Source: Mycobacterium sp. GA-1285 (GTDB taxonomy: Bacteria; Actinomycetota; Actinomycetes; Mycobacteriales; Mycobacteriaceae). From it: DNA of 64,000 nt. The notes under the pieces are model-generated. The model saw nothing but the letters and a program-made list of their open reading frames with translations, made no database searches and was not told the origin of the DNA. This document shows, piece by piece, positions 38,111-46,987 of this stretch. The position numbers were made by a program, and so were the translations under genes. Each line of letters opens with the position of its first letter. Positions within the stretch are counted from its first letter, which is position 1. Where the stretch lies: contig NZ_LQIS01000014.1 in the NCBI RefSeq assembly GCF_001499905.1, forward strand, positions 1-64,000, in the 5' to 3' direction.

Positions 38111-38452
38111 ATGAACACGCTGGACTTCGTCGATCAGACATCGCTGCGCGACGACATCCCGGACTTCGGTCCCGGCGACACCGTTAACGTGCACGTCAAG
38201 GTCATCGAGGGCTCCAAGGAGCGCATCCAGGTCTTCAAGGGTGTGGTTCTGCGTCGCCAGGGCGGCGGGGTCCGGGAGACCTTCACCGTGCGCAAGGAGA
38301 GCTACGGCGTCGGCGTCGAGCGGACCTTCCCGGTGCACTCGCCCAACATCGACCACATCGACGTCGTGACCCGCGGCGACGTACGTCGCGCCAAGCTGTA
38401 CTACCTGCGCGAGCTGCGCGGCAAGAAAGCCAAGATCAAGGAAAAGCGCTGA
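38111..38452 (+). CDS. rplS: 50S ribosomal protein L19
   Basis: The 113-residue ribosomal protein is at the 30S-50S interface. The family core is visible: [40 protein letters not shown], and [20 protein letters not shown] at the C-terminus. ATG 38111 was chosen; the open frame upstream is the leader. A stem-loop follows the stop and separates it from lepB. Confidence 0.97.
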   Translation: MNTLDFVDQTSLRDDIPDFGPGDTVNVHVKVIEGSKERIQVFKGVVLRRQGGGVRETFTVRKESYGVGVERTFPVHSPNIDHIDVVTRGDVRRAKLYYLRELRGKKAKIKEKR

Positions 38453-38480
38453 GTTCCCGGTCGGCCGTCGACGCCGGAAC
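38453..38480 (+). terminator. Stem-loop after rplS
   Basis: GTTCCCGG (38453-38460) can pair with CCGGAAC (38474-38480) with one bulged base. It starts right after the rplS stop and precedes the separate lepB promoter. Confidence 0.35.
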
Positions 38481-38526
38481 TTGACCCTTGGAGCGCGAGC
38501 AGCGCGAGGCCGAGCACGGCGCTGGC

Positions 38527-38532
38527 TACCCT
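38527..38532 (+). promoter_or_regulatory. -10 element of leaderless lepB transcript
   Basis: TACCCT is followed by 6 bases and GTG 38539; it supports that start over the upstream in-frame TTG 38488. Confidence 0.5.
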
Positions 38533-38538
38533 GATGCA

Positions 38539-39396
38539 GTGACCGGTTCCCCGAAGTCCGACGAATCATCCGCCTCGCACCGGCCCCAGACCGGCACGCC
38601 GGACGGCGACACGGCAGAGTCCAAGAAGGACACCGCAGAGCCCACGAAGGACAGGGAGAAGCCCAAGAAGAAGGGCGGGGCACTCCGGGAATTCGCGATC
38701 CTGATCTCGATCGCACTTGTCCTCTACTACGTCATGCTGACGTTCGTCGCCCGGCCATACCTGATTCCATCAGAGTCAATGGAACCCACTCTGCACGGCT
38801 GCCCGGGTTGCACCGGCGACCGAATCATGGTCGACAAGCTGACCTACCGGTTCTCGTCTCCCGAGCCCGGCGACGTCGTTGTGTTCAAGGGCCCCCCGAA
38901 CTGGAACATCAACTACAGGTCGATCCGCTCGGACAACACCGCGATCCGGTGGGTGCAGAACGCCCTTTCAGTCGTCGGATTCGTTCCGCCCGACGAGAAC
39001 GACCTCGTCAAGCGGATCATCGCGGTGGGCGGCCAGACCGTGGAATGCCGAGCGGCGACCGGGTTGACCGTCGACGGGAAACGCCTCGACGAACCGTACC
39101 TGGACCCCGACACCATGCGGGCCGACCCCGCGATCTACCCCTGCCTGGGAAATGAGTTCGGGCCGGTGGAGGTGCCCGAAGACCGACTGTGGGTGATGGG
39201 GGACAACCGCACCCACTCGGCAGATTCCCGCGCGCACTGCACCAACACCCCGGCCGACGCGCAGAAGGGTTTGTTGTGCACGGGCGACCCGATGGCCGGC
39301 ACGGTCCCGGTGGACAATGTCATCGGAAAGGCACGGTTCATCGCATGGCCGCCTTCCCGTTGGGGTGGCGTAAGCAGCGTGGACCCGCAGACGTAA
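38539..39396 (+). CDS. lepB: Signal peptidase I
   Basis: The 285-residue membrane protease removes signal peptides from exported proteins. A hydrophilic Lys/Glu/Pro-rich cytosolic tail (1-48) precedes one membrane helix (about 51-69). The catalytic dyad is Ser80 in IPSESMEPTLHG and Lys158 in NDLVKRIIAVGG. The GDNRTHSADSRAH box is also present, followed by a short cysteine-containing insertion (about 20 residues). The start GTG 38539 matches the family and a leaderless -10. Confidence 0.96.
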   Translation: MTGSPKSDESSASHRPQTGTPDGDTAESKKDTAEPTKDREKPKKKGGALREFAILISIALVLYYVMLTFVARPYLIPSESMEPTLHGCPGCTGDRIMVDKLTYRFSSPEPGDVVVFKGPPNWNINYRSIRSDNTAIRWVQNALSVVGFVPPDENDLVKRIIAVGGQTVECRAATGLTVDGKRLDEPYLDPDTMRADPAIYPCLGNEFGPVEVPEDRLWVMGDNRTHSADSRAHCTNTPADAQKGLLCTGDPMAGTVPVDNVIGKARFIAWPPSRWGGVSSVDPQT

Positions 39397-39423
39397 CGCC
39401 AGACGCAATTAGGAGAGCTGTTC

Positions 39424-40155
39424 TTGCCGGCGACATGGCCTCCGCGCACGGTGATCCGGAAATCCTCGGGGCTGCGCACTCTGGAATCTGCCCTTTATCG
39501 CAGCGGTCTCGGACCGGTTGCCGGCGTCGACGAGGTCGGCCGTGGTGCGTGTGCGGGACCGCTTGTCGTCGCGGCCTGCGTCCTCGGCCCCAATCGGTTT
39601 GAGAGTCTCTCGGCGCTCGACGATTCGAAGAAGCTGACCGAGAAGGAGCGCGAGCGTCTCTTCCCCCTGATCCGGCGCTACGCCCTGGCCTACCACGTGG
39701 TGTTCATTCCCTCGCACGAGGTGGATCGCCGCGGCGTGCATGCGGCCAACATCGAGGGTATGCGCCGAGCGGTTGCGGGCCTGTCGGTGCGACCCGGCTA
39801 TGTGCTGTCCGACGGATTCCGCGTGCCGGGGCTGCCGGCGCCGTCGCTTCCGGTGGTCGGCGGTGACGCGGCTGCGGCGTGCATCGCGGCGGCAAGCGTG
39901 CTGGCCAAGGTCAGCCGTGACCGCATGATGGTGGAGATGGAAGCCGAGCACCCCGGTTACGGGTTCGCCGATCACAAGGGCTACAGCACACCCGCGCACA
40001 GCGCGGCGCTGGCCGCGCTGGGGCCCTGTAGTCAGCACCGGTACTCGTTCATCAACGTCCGTCGGGTCGCTACGGCCGGAGGAATCAGGGTGGTGACCGA
40101 ACTGGTTGACTCCAGCCGGGTAAGTCCACCGGATCATTGCGACGAAGCGGGATAG
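39424..40155 (+). CDS. rnhB: Ribonuclease HII
   Basis: The 243-residue enzyme removes ribonucleotides from DNA. The active-site Asp/Glu motif is [20 protein letters not shown], and [12 protein letters not shown] and [20 protein letters not shown] are typical. The TTG 39424 start is supported by AGGAGAG 7 bases upstream. The gene sits between lepB and DUF2469, as in M. tuberculosis (Rv2902c). Confidence 0.96.
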   Translation: MPATWPPRTVIRKSSGLRTLESALYRSGLGPVAGVDEVGRGACAGPLVVAACVLGPNRFESLSALDDSKKLTEKERERLFPLIRRYALAYHVVFIPSHEVDRRGVHAANIEGMRRAVAGLSVRPGYVLSDGFRVPGLPAPSLPVVGGDAAAACIAAASVLAKVSRDRMMVEMEAEHPGYGFADHKGYSTPAHSAALAALGPCSQHRYSFINVRRVATAGGIRVVTELVDSSRVSPPDHCDEAG

Positions 40156-40210
40156 GGGACAATGGGAGCCAACAAGGGGGCAGCGACCAACATGAAGGAC
40201 AGCTGAGCCG

Positions 40211-40516
40211 ATGAGTGCCGAAGATCTCGAGAAATACGAAACCGAGATGGAGCTCTCGCTCTACCGCGAATACAAGGACATCGTCGGCCAGTTCAGTTAC
40301 GTGGTGGAAACCGAGCGGCGGTTCTACCTCGCCAACAGCGTCGAACTCGTACCGCGCAACTCCGATGGAGAGGTGTACTTCGAGCTGCGGTTGGCCGACG
40401 CCTGGGTGTGGGACATGTACCGACCCGCCCGCTTCGTCAAGCAGGTGCGCGTCATCACCTTCAAAGACGTCAATATCGAAGAGGTCGAAAAGCCCGAGTT
40501 GCGGCTTCCCGAATAG
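40211..40516 (+). CDS. DUF2469 family protein
   Basis: The 101-residue acidic protein is conserved in actinobacteria (M. tuberculosis Rv2901c), starting MSAEDLEKYETEMELSLYRE and containing FSYVVETERRFYLANSVEL. The function is unknown. A GACAAT -10-like element lies at 40157-40162. This is the last gene of the conserved backbone; the DNA beyond it is accessory. Confidence 0.9.
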   Translation: MSAEDLEKYETEMELSLYREYKDIVGQFSYVVETERRFYLANSVELVPRNSDGEVYFELRLADAWVWDMYRPARFVKQVRVITFKDVNIEEVEKPELRLPE

Positions 40517-41105
40517 ACCTCCGCGCACGGTCAAGCGCGGTTCCACTCGTATTGTTTGACGCCGACGACAGTTTAGCGACCGTGAGGCGCCACTGAGTTC
40601 GGTTATCACTGGGCGCTTTTGAGACCATTCGTCTCTATTCTCCTAATAATTGTCATTTAGCTCCTCGGGGCTTGGGCAACGCGTCATCATTGAATCGGCC
40701 TAGGTCAACGCCGTGGATCGTCCGCCTTCCGGTCGCATCGCGGCGTGTCCGGGTGGGCCTAATCATTGTTCCGATGTGTCCCGGCCATTGGCCATATGAC
40801 AGGCTGCTTGTGAGCGTCGCGAGCACGAGACAGATAACACCTAATTGTCTAATATTTGCCTGTTGAACTGGGCTGGGCTGTATGACATTCTTGTGCAGCA
40901 AACAAAAAGTGTCCTTCTGACCGCCTGAAAGAGGATTTGCAACCAGGAATCTCCGATCGAGTAACGGAAGCGATTGACCCAAAGATATGTTCCGTTATAG
41001 AGTCCTGCACCGTCTCCGAGTGCACACCGGGGGGAAAGCGGGCTTGTCATACCGACCGAAGGGCTGCGGTGCGGGAGACCCCGGGCATGAGCACGAGGGT
41101 GGCCG
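40517..41105 (+). other. 589-bp low-GC intergenic spacer at the backbone/accessory boundary
   Basis: No protein gene is supported on either strand. GC is visibly lower than in flanking genes (28 of 60 bases at 40621-40680). It contains a GC stem-loop right after DUF2469, a small palindrome GAGAC-CATTC-GTCTC (40621-40635), and a partial copy of the island operator (core CTAATATTTG at 40849-40858). GAGGG at 41095-41099 serves as the mceA Shine-Dalgarno. It may mark an integration scar and must contain the mce promoter. Confidence 0.55.
40521..40540 (+). terminator. Stem-loop after DUF2469
   Basis: CCGCGC (40521-40526) and GCGCGG (40535-40540) form a perfect 6-bp GC stem with an 8-base loop, starting 5 bases after the stop codon. 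Confidence 0.5.
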
Positions 41106-42299
41106 GTGAAGCAGTATCTGTTGCGCCCACTCGTTGGACTGGCATCGATCGTTGCGGTGGTGGCGGTGTTCGCGTTGGCGGCGAGCCTGTTTCGGGGCGA
41201 CTTCTCCGATACCGTTCCGGTGACGGTCATCTCGCAGCGTGCCGGTCTGGTGATGAATCCGGATGCGAAGGTCCAGATACGCGGCGTTCAGGTCGGACGA
41301 GTCGCCACGATCGAAGAACTTCCCAGCGGTGAGGCGGCACTGCATCTGGCGATGGATCCCTCGAGGCTCGATGCGATTCCGGCCAACGCACTCGTCGACA
41401 TCGCATCGCCAACGGTGTTCGGCGCCAAGCAAGTCCAGTTCGTCTTCCCCGACGATCCTTCACCGCAATCGCTGCGTGCGGGTCAGGTGATCGAGGCCCA
41501 GCACGTGATGGTCGAGGTGAACACCGTCTTCGAGCAGCTGACCGCGGTGCTGTCCACGATCGAGCCGGCGAAACTGAATTCCACGCTCGGGGCGATCGCG
41601 CAGGCTGTGTCCGGGCGTGGGCAGAAGTTCGGCCAGATGCTCTCCGACCTGGACTCCTACCTCGCGACCCTCGAACCCACCCTGCCTGCGTTGAATCGCG
41701 ATCTGGATCTCGCTCCACAGGTGCTGCGCGCATACGCCGATGTGACAGGGGATTTCGTGACGATTGCCGACAACGCGTCGCATATCAGCGAGACCTTGGT
41801 AGATGAGCAGGACGATCTCGATGCCGCGCTGGTCAGCGTGACGGGACTGGCCGACGTCGGTAACGAGGTGATCGGTCAGAACCGGCAGCCGCTGACCGAG
41901 GTTCTGCGGCTGCTGGTCCCGACCACCGCGCTGACCGACGAGTACAACCAGGCGCTGTGGTGCGCGCTGGCCGGGATGGTCGAGGCGTCTCACTTGCCAC
42001 CGTTGAAATCGCCCGGTGTCGAGGTGCTGGCCGGCTTCCTGTGGGCTCAGGAGCGGTACCGCTATCCCATGGACTTGCCCAAGGCCGGCGCCGAAGGCGG
42101 GCCGCAGTGCACCGGATTGCCGAAGCTGCCTTTCGAGACCGTCGTACCGTATGTCGTGGCCGACACCGGTACCAATCCGTGGCGACGGACCTACCCCGGC
42201 GTCGTCCTCAACGCCGACATCATCAAGCAGATCATGTTCCCCGACACCGAAACCGCTGGGCCGCCCCGCAACACAGCGCAGATCGGCCAACCGGGATGA
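41106..42299 (+). CDS. mceA: Mce family protein A
   Basis: The 397-residue MCE protein has an N-terminal membrane/signal helix (about 8-28) and an MlaD-type MCE domain (about 38-115) with RAGLVMNPDAKVQIRGVQVG. A helical MceA-type C-terminal part (about 120-300) follows. MceA-F assemble a tunnel that moves lipids or sterols across the periplasm. GTG 41106 has GAGGG 6 bases upstream. It is the first gene of a six-gene mce operon, directly downstream of the low-GC spacer; the expected yrbEA/yrbEB permeases are absent. Confidence 0.92.
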   Translation: MKQYLLRPLVGLASIVAVVAVFALAASLFRGDFSDTVPVTVISQRAGLVMNPDAKVQIRGVQVGRVATIEELPSGEAALHLAMDPSRLDAIPANALVDIASPTVFGAKQVQFVFPDDPSPQSLRAGQVIEAQHVMVEVNTVFEQLTAVLSTIEPAKLNSTLGAIAQAVSGRGQKFGQMLSDLDSYLATLEPTLPALNRDLDLAPQVLRAYADVTGDFVTIADNASHISETLVDEQDDLDAALVSVTGLADVGNEVIGQNRQPLTEVLRLLVPTTALTDEYNQALWCALAGMVEASHLPPLKSPGVEVLAGFLWAQERYRYPMDLPKAGAEGGPQCTGLPKLPFETVVPYVVADTGTNPWRRTYPGVVLNADIIKQIMFPDTETAGPPRNTAQIGQPG

Positions 42300-43321
42300 G
42301 GCGCTCCCTGCGGTCGACCCTGGTCAAGTTCGGAACCTTCGCGTTCGTGATGACCGTGCTGACCGCGTCGCTGTTCTTCATCTTCGGGCAGTATCAAACC
42401 GGAAGTACGAAGGACTACACGGCGGTCTTCGCCGATGCTTCGCGGCTGAAGACGGGACAGTCGGTGCGGGTGGCCGGAATGCGGGTCGGCACGGTCAACA
42501 GCGTCAAGCTCCGTCCGGACAAGACCGTGGTGGTCAGCTTCGACGCCGACCCGAACGTGCGCATGACCACGGGCACCCGGGCGGCAGTGCGGTACCTGAA
42601 CCTGGTCGGTGACCGATACCTGGAGCTGATCGAGGGACCGGACGGAACGCCGTTGCCACCCGACTCCCAGATCCCCGTGGAGCGGACCGAGGGCGCTCTT
42701 GATCTCGATCTCCTACTGGGCGGCCTCAAACCGGTGATCAGGGGGCTCAATCCACAAGATGTGAACGCCTTGTCAGCGTCGCTGATCCAGATCTTCCAGG
42801 GGCAGGGCGGCACCTTGCGGTCCCTGTTTGACAACACTTCAGGCTTCACCACGGCGCTCGCCGAGCACAACCAGACGATCCAGGCACTGATCGACAACCT
42901 GCGCACACTGCTCGTCACGCTGAATCGGGAAGGGGACAGGTTCTCGCAAACGATAGACCGCTTGGAGAGGCTCGTCACCGAGCTTGCGGCGGAACGTGAT
43001 CCGATCGGCACCGCGATCGATTCGCTGAACAACGGTACGGCTTCGGTGGCCGACCTCCTCAGCGATGCGCGCGCGCCGCTGGCAGGCACCGTCGAGCAAC
43101 TATCCCGACTGGCGACCCACCTCGACTTTCAGAAGGACCGGATTGACACGAGCCTGCAGAAGGCGCCCGAGAACTACCGCAAACTGACCCGCACCGGGTC
43201 CTACGGCAGCTTCTTCAACTACTACATCTGCGAGCTCAAGTGGCGGGTGACCGACCTGCAGGGCCGTACCGCCGTCTTCCCGTGGATCAAACAGGAAACC
43301 GGGAGGTGCACCGAACCCTGA
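42296..43321 (+). CDS. mceB: Mce family protein B
   Basis: The 341-residue MCE protein has N-terminal helix about 10-30 and an MCE domain (about 38-112) containing DASRLKTGQSVRVAGMRVG. The C-terminal helical domain ends in the MceB-type SYGSFFNYYICELKWRVTD. The ATG overlaps the mceA stop (ATGA). A Cys pair (ICEL and near the end, RCTEP) could form a periplasmic disulfide. Confidence 0.93.
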   Translation: MRRSLRSTLVKFGTFAFVMTVLTASLFFIFGQYQTGSTKDYTAVFADASRLKTGQSVRVAGMRVGTVNSVKLRPDKTVVVSFDADPNVRMTTGTRAAVRYLNLVGDRYLELIEGPDGTPLPPDSQIPVERTEGALDLDLLLGGLKPVIRGLNPQDVNALSASLIQIFQGQGGTLRSLFDNTSGFTTALAEHNQTIQALIDNLRTLLVTLNREGDRFSQTIDRLERLVTELAAERDPIGTAIDSLNNGTASVADLLSDARAPLAGTVEQLSRLATHLDFQKDRIDTSLQKAPENYRKLTRTGSYGSFFNYYICELKWRVTDLQGRTAVFPWIKQETGRCTEP

Positions 43322-44421
43322 TGCTGAAATACCGTGGTAGACAACTCATCCGGGCCGGGGTTTTGGGCGTGATACTGATCGTGCTGGTCATCGCCGTCGG
43401 GCTCGCCCCGGAACGGCTGATGTCATGGGCGACCGCGGTGCGGTATCAGGCACATTTCGCCGACGCCGGCGGACTGGCGGCGGGCAACGACGTGACGATC
43501 TCGGGGATCAAGGTGGGCAGCGTTTCGAGCGTCTCGCTCGAGGGGCGCAACGCGGTGGTGACGTTGGTGGTCGACGGCTCGGTCACTCTGGGCTCGGATA
43601 CCACCGCGCATATCCGTACCGGGACCCTGTTGGGCGAGCGCGTCGTGACCCTGGAATCCAAAGGCGAGGGCTCATTGCATCCGATGGAGGTGATCCCGTT
43701 GTCGCGCACCGGGTCTCCGTATTCATTGACCGAGGCGGTCAGTGAGCTGACGACCAACACCGCCGGTACCGACACAGCCTCGTTGAACCGGTCATTGGAC
43801 ACCCTGTCGGCAACCCTGGAACAGGTGGCGCCGCAGCTGGGCCCTGCGTTCGACGGGCTGACGCGGTTGTCCCGGGCGATCAACGACCGTGACGACACCC
43901 TGGGCGATTTGCTCGCAAATGGCGCCGATGTCACCGAGATCCTCTCGGATCGCAGTGAGCAGGTGAACACGTTGATCCTCAACGCCAACGACCTGGTGGC
44001 CGTGTTGTCGGCGCGGCGCTACGCCATCGTCGAACTGCTCGCGCACACGTCGGCGTTGTCCCAGCAGCTTGCCGGACTGATCGCGGAAAACGAGCGAGAG
44101 CTTGCCCCCACGCTCGGGAAGCTCAACGGCGTCACCGAGGTCCTGGAGAACAATCGGGACAACATCGCCAAAGCCCTTCCCGGACTGGCGAAGTTCCAGA
44201 TCACGCTGGGCGAGACGATCGGTAACGGACCTTACTACCAGGCCTACATCCCCAACATCTTCTTCGGCCAGATCTTCCAACCGTTCTTCGATTACGCGTT
44301 CGGGTTCCGGCGCGGCGTCAATGCCGGCCAGCCACCCGACAACGCCGGGCCGCGCGCCGAACTCCCGTTCCCCTACAACGGGATTCCCATGCCTCACGAA
44401 CAGTGGGGACCGGGCCGATGA
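43321..44421 (+). CDS. mceC: Mce family protein C
   Basis: The 366-residue MCE protein has helix about 11-30, MCE domain about 40-110 with FADAGGLAAGNDVTISGIKV, and a long helical region (about 150-300). MceC-type ending: FNIFFG-like PNIFFGQIFQPFFDYAFG. The start overlaps the mceB stop by one base (TGATG). Confidence 0.93.
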   Translation: MLKYRGRQLIRAGVLGVILIVLVIAVGLAPERLMSWATAVRYQAHFADAGGLAAGNDVTISGIKVGSVSSVSLEGRNAVVTLVVDGSVTLGSDTTAHIRTGTLLGERVVTLESKGEGSLHPMEVIPLSRTGSPYSLTEAVSELTTNTAGTDTASLNRSLDTLSATLEQVAPQLGPAFDGLTRLSRAINDRDDTLGDLLANGADVTEILSDRSEQVNTLILNANDLVAVLSARRYAIVELLAHTSALSQQLAGLIAENERELAPTLGKLNGVTEVLENNRDNIAKALPGLAKFQITLGETIGNGPYYQAYIPNIFFGQIFQPFFDYAFGFRRGVNAGQPPDNAGPRAELPFPYNGIPMPHEQWGPGR

Positions 44422-45830
44422 ACAGTGTTGCAAAGCGTGTGCTCGCTGTTGCGTTGGTGGTGGCCCTCGTCGGCGGGATCGTCGTCCTGATCCGGCAGAC
44501 CGTATTCCGGCCCACGACGATCACCGCTCATTTCACCACCGCCACCGCCATCTACCCCGGCGACGAGGTTCGCATCGCCGGCGTCAAGGTGGGCTCCATC
44601 GAGTCGATCAAACCGGTCGGCACCGAGGCGGAGATGACACTTGCCGTCGACCACGGGATCAAGGTTCCCGCCGACGCCAAGGCGGTGATCGTGGCGCAGA
44701 ACCTCGTCTCGGCCCGGTATGTCCAACTCACGCCCGCATATGAGTCCGGCCCCGCGATGACCGACGGGGCGGTCATCCCGTTGGAACGCACGGCCGTCCC
44801 GGTCGAGTGGAACGAAGTCAAAGAACAGTTGACGCGCCTGGCGACCGAATTGGGTCCGGCAGAAGGAATGTCGACGGGATCGGTCGGCCGGTTCATCGAC
44901 AGTGCGGCCAACGCCCTCGACGGTAACGGCGACAAACTGCGTCAGACCCTTGCGCAACTGTCCGGCGTCGGTCGCATACTCGCCGACGGTAGCGGCAACA
45001 TCGTCGACACCATTGCTCACCTGCAGCAGTTCGTTACCGCGCTGCGGGACAGCAACGAACAGATCGTGCAATTCCAGGACAGGTTTGCGACGTTGACCAG
45101 TGTGGTCGACGACAGCCGATCCGACCTCGACGGCGCGCTGAAGAACCTGTCCGACGTGGTCGACGACACCACCCGATTCATCCGCGGCACGCGCGACCCG
45201 GCAGCCGAACAGATTCAGCGACTGGCCAACGTCACCCAGAACCTCGCCGACAACCGCATGGCGCTGGAAAACGTCCTGCACATCGCGCCGCATTCGATCG
45301 CCAACGCGGTGAACATGTTCGACCCGCGCACCGGGGCGGCCAGCGGCGTGTTCGTGTTGAACAATCTGTCGAATCCGGTGTGGGCCTTCTGCGGCATGAT
45401 CGGCGCGCTCGCAAATGTCACCGCACCGACGACCGGAAAGTTGTGCTCGCAGTATCTCGGGCCGGGACTGCGCACAGCGAGCATCAACAACGTGCCGTTT
45501 CCGTTCAGCCTGTTTCTGTCGTCGAATCCGCCGCCGTACATGCTGCGGTATTCCGAACCGGAACTGATGCCCGGAGCGGGCGGGCCACCTGACGACCAAC
45601 CGGAATCGCCGCCCGCGGTGTCGGCCTACACCGGAGTCGGCGACGTGCCGCCGCCTCCCGGTTGGAGCGTGCCGCCCGCACCACCCGGTCCGACACCGAT
45701 GACAGTCGCGCCCGCCCCATCGGGTCCGCCGACGCTGCAGGACATGCTGTTGCCGGCGGAGCGGCCCAACGCGCCGGCACCACCGGTGGCGGTGCCGCCC
45801 CCGGTCACGCACGGCGGTGCCCCCTCATGA
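44418..45830 (+). CDS. mceD: Mce family protein D
   Basis: The 470-residue MCE protein has helix about 8-28, MCE domain about 38-112 (FTTATAIYPGDEVRIAGVKV) and a helical domain to about 320. A proline-rich tail (about 385-470) has many PPPP and APPG runs, typical of MceD and likely wall-spanning. ATG 44418 overlaps mceC (ATGA). Confidence 0.93.
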   Translation: MNSVAKRVLAVALVVALVGGIVVLIRQTVFRPTTITAHFTTATAIYPGDEVRIAGVKVGSIESIKPVGTEAEMTLAVDHGIKVPADAKAVIVAQNLVSARYVQLTPAYESGPAMTDGAVIPLERTAVPVEWNEVKEQLTRLATELGPAEGMSTGSVGRFIDSAANALDGNGDKLRQTLAQLSGVGRILADGSGNIVDTIAHLQQFVTALRDSNEQIVQFQDRFATLTSVVDDSRSDLDGALKNLSDVVDDTTRFIRGTRDPAAEQIQRLANVTQNLADNRMALENVLHIAPHSIANAVNMFDPRTGAASGVFVLNNLSNPVWAFCGMIGALANVTAPTTGKLCSQYLGPGLRTASINNVPFPFSLFLSSNPPPYMLRYSEPELMPGAGGPPDDQPESPPAVSAYTGVGDVPPPPGWSVPPAPPGPTPMTVAPAPSGPPTLQDMLLPAERPNAPAPPVAVPPPVTHGGAPS

Positions 45831-46987
45831 TCGGCCTGCGCACGGTGGCGGCCGGCCTGACCGTGCTAATGACGGTTGCCGGATGCTCATTCCAAGGGGT
45901 CAACTCGCTGCCCTTACCGGGCGCGGTTGGCCGTGGTCCGGATAGCCACGTCTACCACGTCGAACTCGCGAACATCGGTACCTTGGAATCGAATTCGCCG
46001 GTGATGATCGACGATGTGGTGGTCGGCAGCGTGGGAAGGATGACACTGCACGGCTGGCACATCGACCTCGAGGTGTCGGTCAAGCCTGACATCGTGGTGC
46101 CCGGCAATGCCGTCGCCACGGTGGGACAGACCAGCCTCCTGGGGTCGATGCACGTTGCGCTCGACCCACCGCCGGGCGAGGAACCACGCGGCAGGCTCAG
46201 TCCGGGCGCCACGATCGCTTTGGACAAGACCTCGACTTACCCGTCGACAGAACAGACGTTGGCATCGTTGGCGGCCGTGGTCAATGGCGGCGGTTTGGGG
46301 CAGATCGGCGATATCATCGCCAACTTCAACACCGCCCTCTCGGGGCGCCAGGCCACGGTGCGGGATCTGATCGCCCGGCTGGACACCTTCGTCGGCACTC
46401 TTTACCGGCAGCGCGACAACATCCTCGCGACGATCGATGAGCTGAACCGGTTCTCCCAGCGACTGGGCGATGAGCAGCAGGTGCTGACGCGGGCGCTGAA
46501 CAAGATTCCGCCCGCACTCGACGTCCTGCTCCGCGAGCGGCCCCGCTTCACCACCGCGCTGGAGCGGCTGGGGCAGTTCAGCGATACGGTGACCGGTTTG
46601 ATCAACGACACCCAAGCCGATCTCGTAACGAACTTGCGCAACCTGGAACCGACGCTGCGCGCGCTCGCCGACGTGGGACCCGAGATCGATACCGCGCTGG
46701 CCTGGCTACCGACGTTTCCGTTGACCCAGAACCTGATCGACCGCGGGGTCCGCGGGGACTACGTCAACCTATTCGTCACGGTCGATTGGACCAATCCGCG
46801 GCTCAAACGCGGTCTACTGCTCGGCACCCGACTCGGGCAGGACCGTGCGTCGCTGATCCCCGCGCCCGGTGATCCCGGGTACGACGCCTACTACACCAAA
46901 TTCCCTCTGGGGGTGGGCACTTCACCGCCCTTCGGTCCGATCCCCAATGCGGCACCCGCGCCGTGGGAACCCGGGGGTGGTGGTTGA
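45827..46987 (+). CDS. mceE: Mce family lipoprotein E (LprK-type)
   Basis: The 386-residue MCE lipoprotein has signal peptide 1-19 and lipobox VAGC with Cys20, then an MCE domain (about 38-110) and helical part. The fifth gene of mce operons always encodes the lipoprotein, so this fixes the operon register. ATG 45827 overlaps mceD (ATGA). Confidence 0.94.
   Translation: MIGLRTVAAGLTVLMTVAGCSFQGVNSLPLPGAVGRGPDSHVYHVELANIGTLESNSPVMIDDVVVGSVGRMTLHGWHIDLEVSVKPDIVVPGNAVATVGQTSLLGSMHVALDPPPGEEPRGRLSPGATIALDKTSTYPSTEQTLASLAAVVNGGGLGQIGDIIANFNTALSGRQATVRDLIARLDTFVGTLYRQRDNILATIDELNRFSQRLGDEQQVLTRALNKIPPALDVLLRERPRFTTALERLGQFSDTVTGLINDTQADLVTNLRNLEPTLRALADVGPEIDTALAWLPTFPLTQNLIDRGVRGDYVNLFVTVDWTNPRLKRGLLLGTRLGQDRASLIPAPGDPGYDAYYTKFPLGVGTSPPFGPIPNAAPAPWEPGGGG

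Noticed and set aside
37531..38187. 218-codon plus-strand frame across the lppW upstream region and rplS leader
   Set aside because: It reads through the tandem repeats, promoter and leader and ends inside rplS in the wrong frame; no domain is visible.
40653..40982. Short frames inside the 589-bp spacer (for example 40653-40982 minus and 40672-40866 plus)
   Set aside because: No recognisable domains, no convincing Shine-Dalgarno, and low-GC sequence without coding bias.
45542..45830. Proline-codon repeats in the mceD and mceF tails as DNA repeats
   Set aside because: They are irregular CCG/CCC codon runs that encode Pro-rich tails, not ordered tandem repeats or a mobile element.
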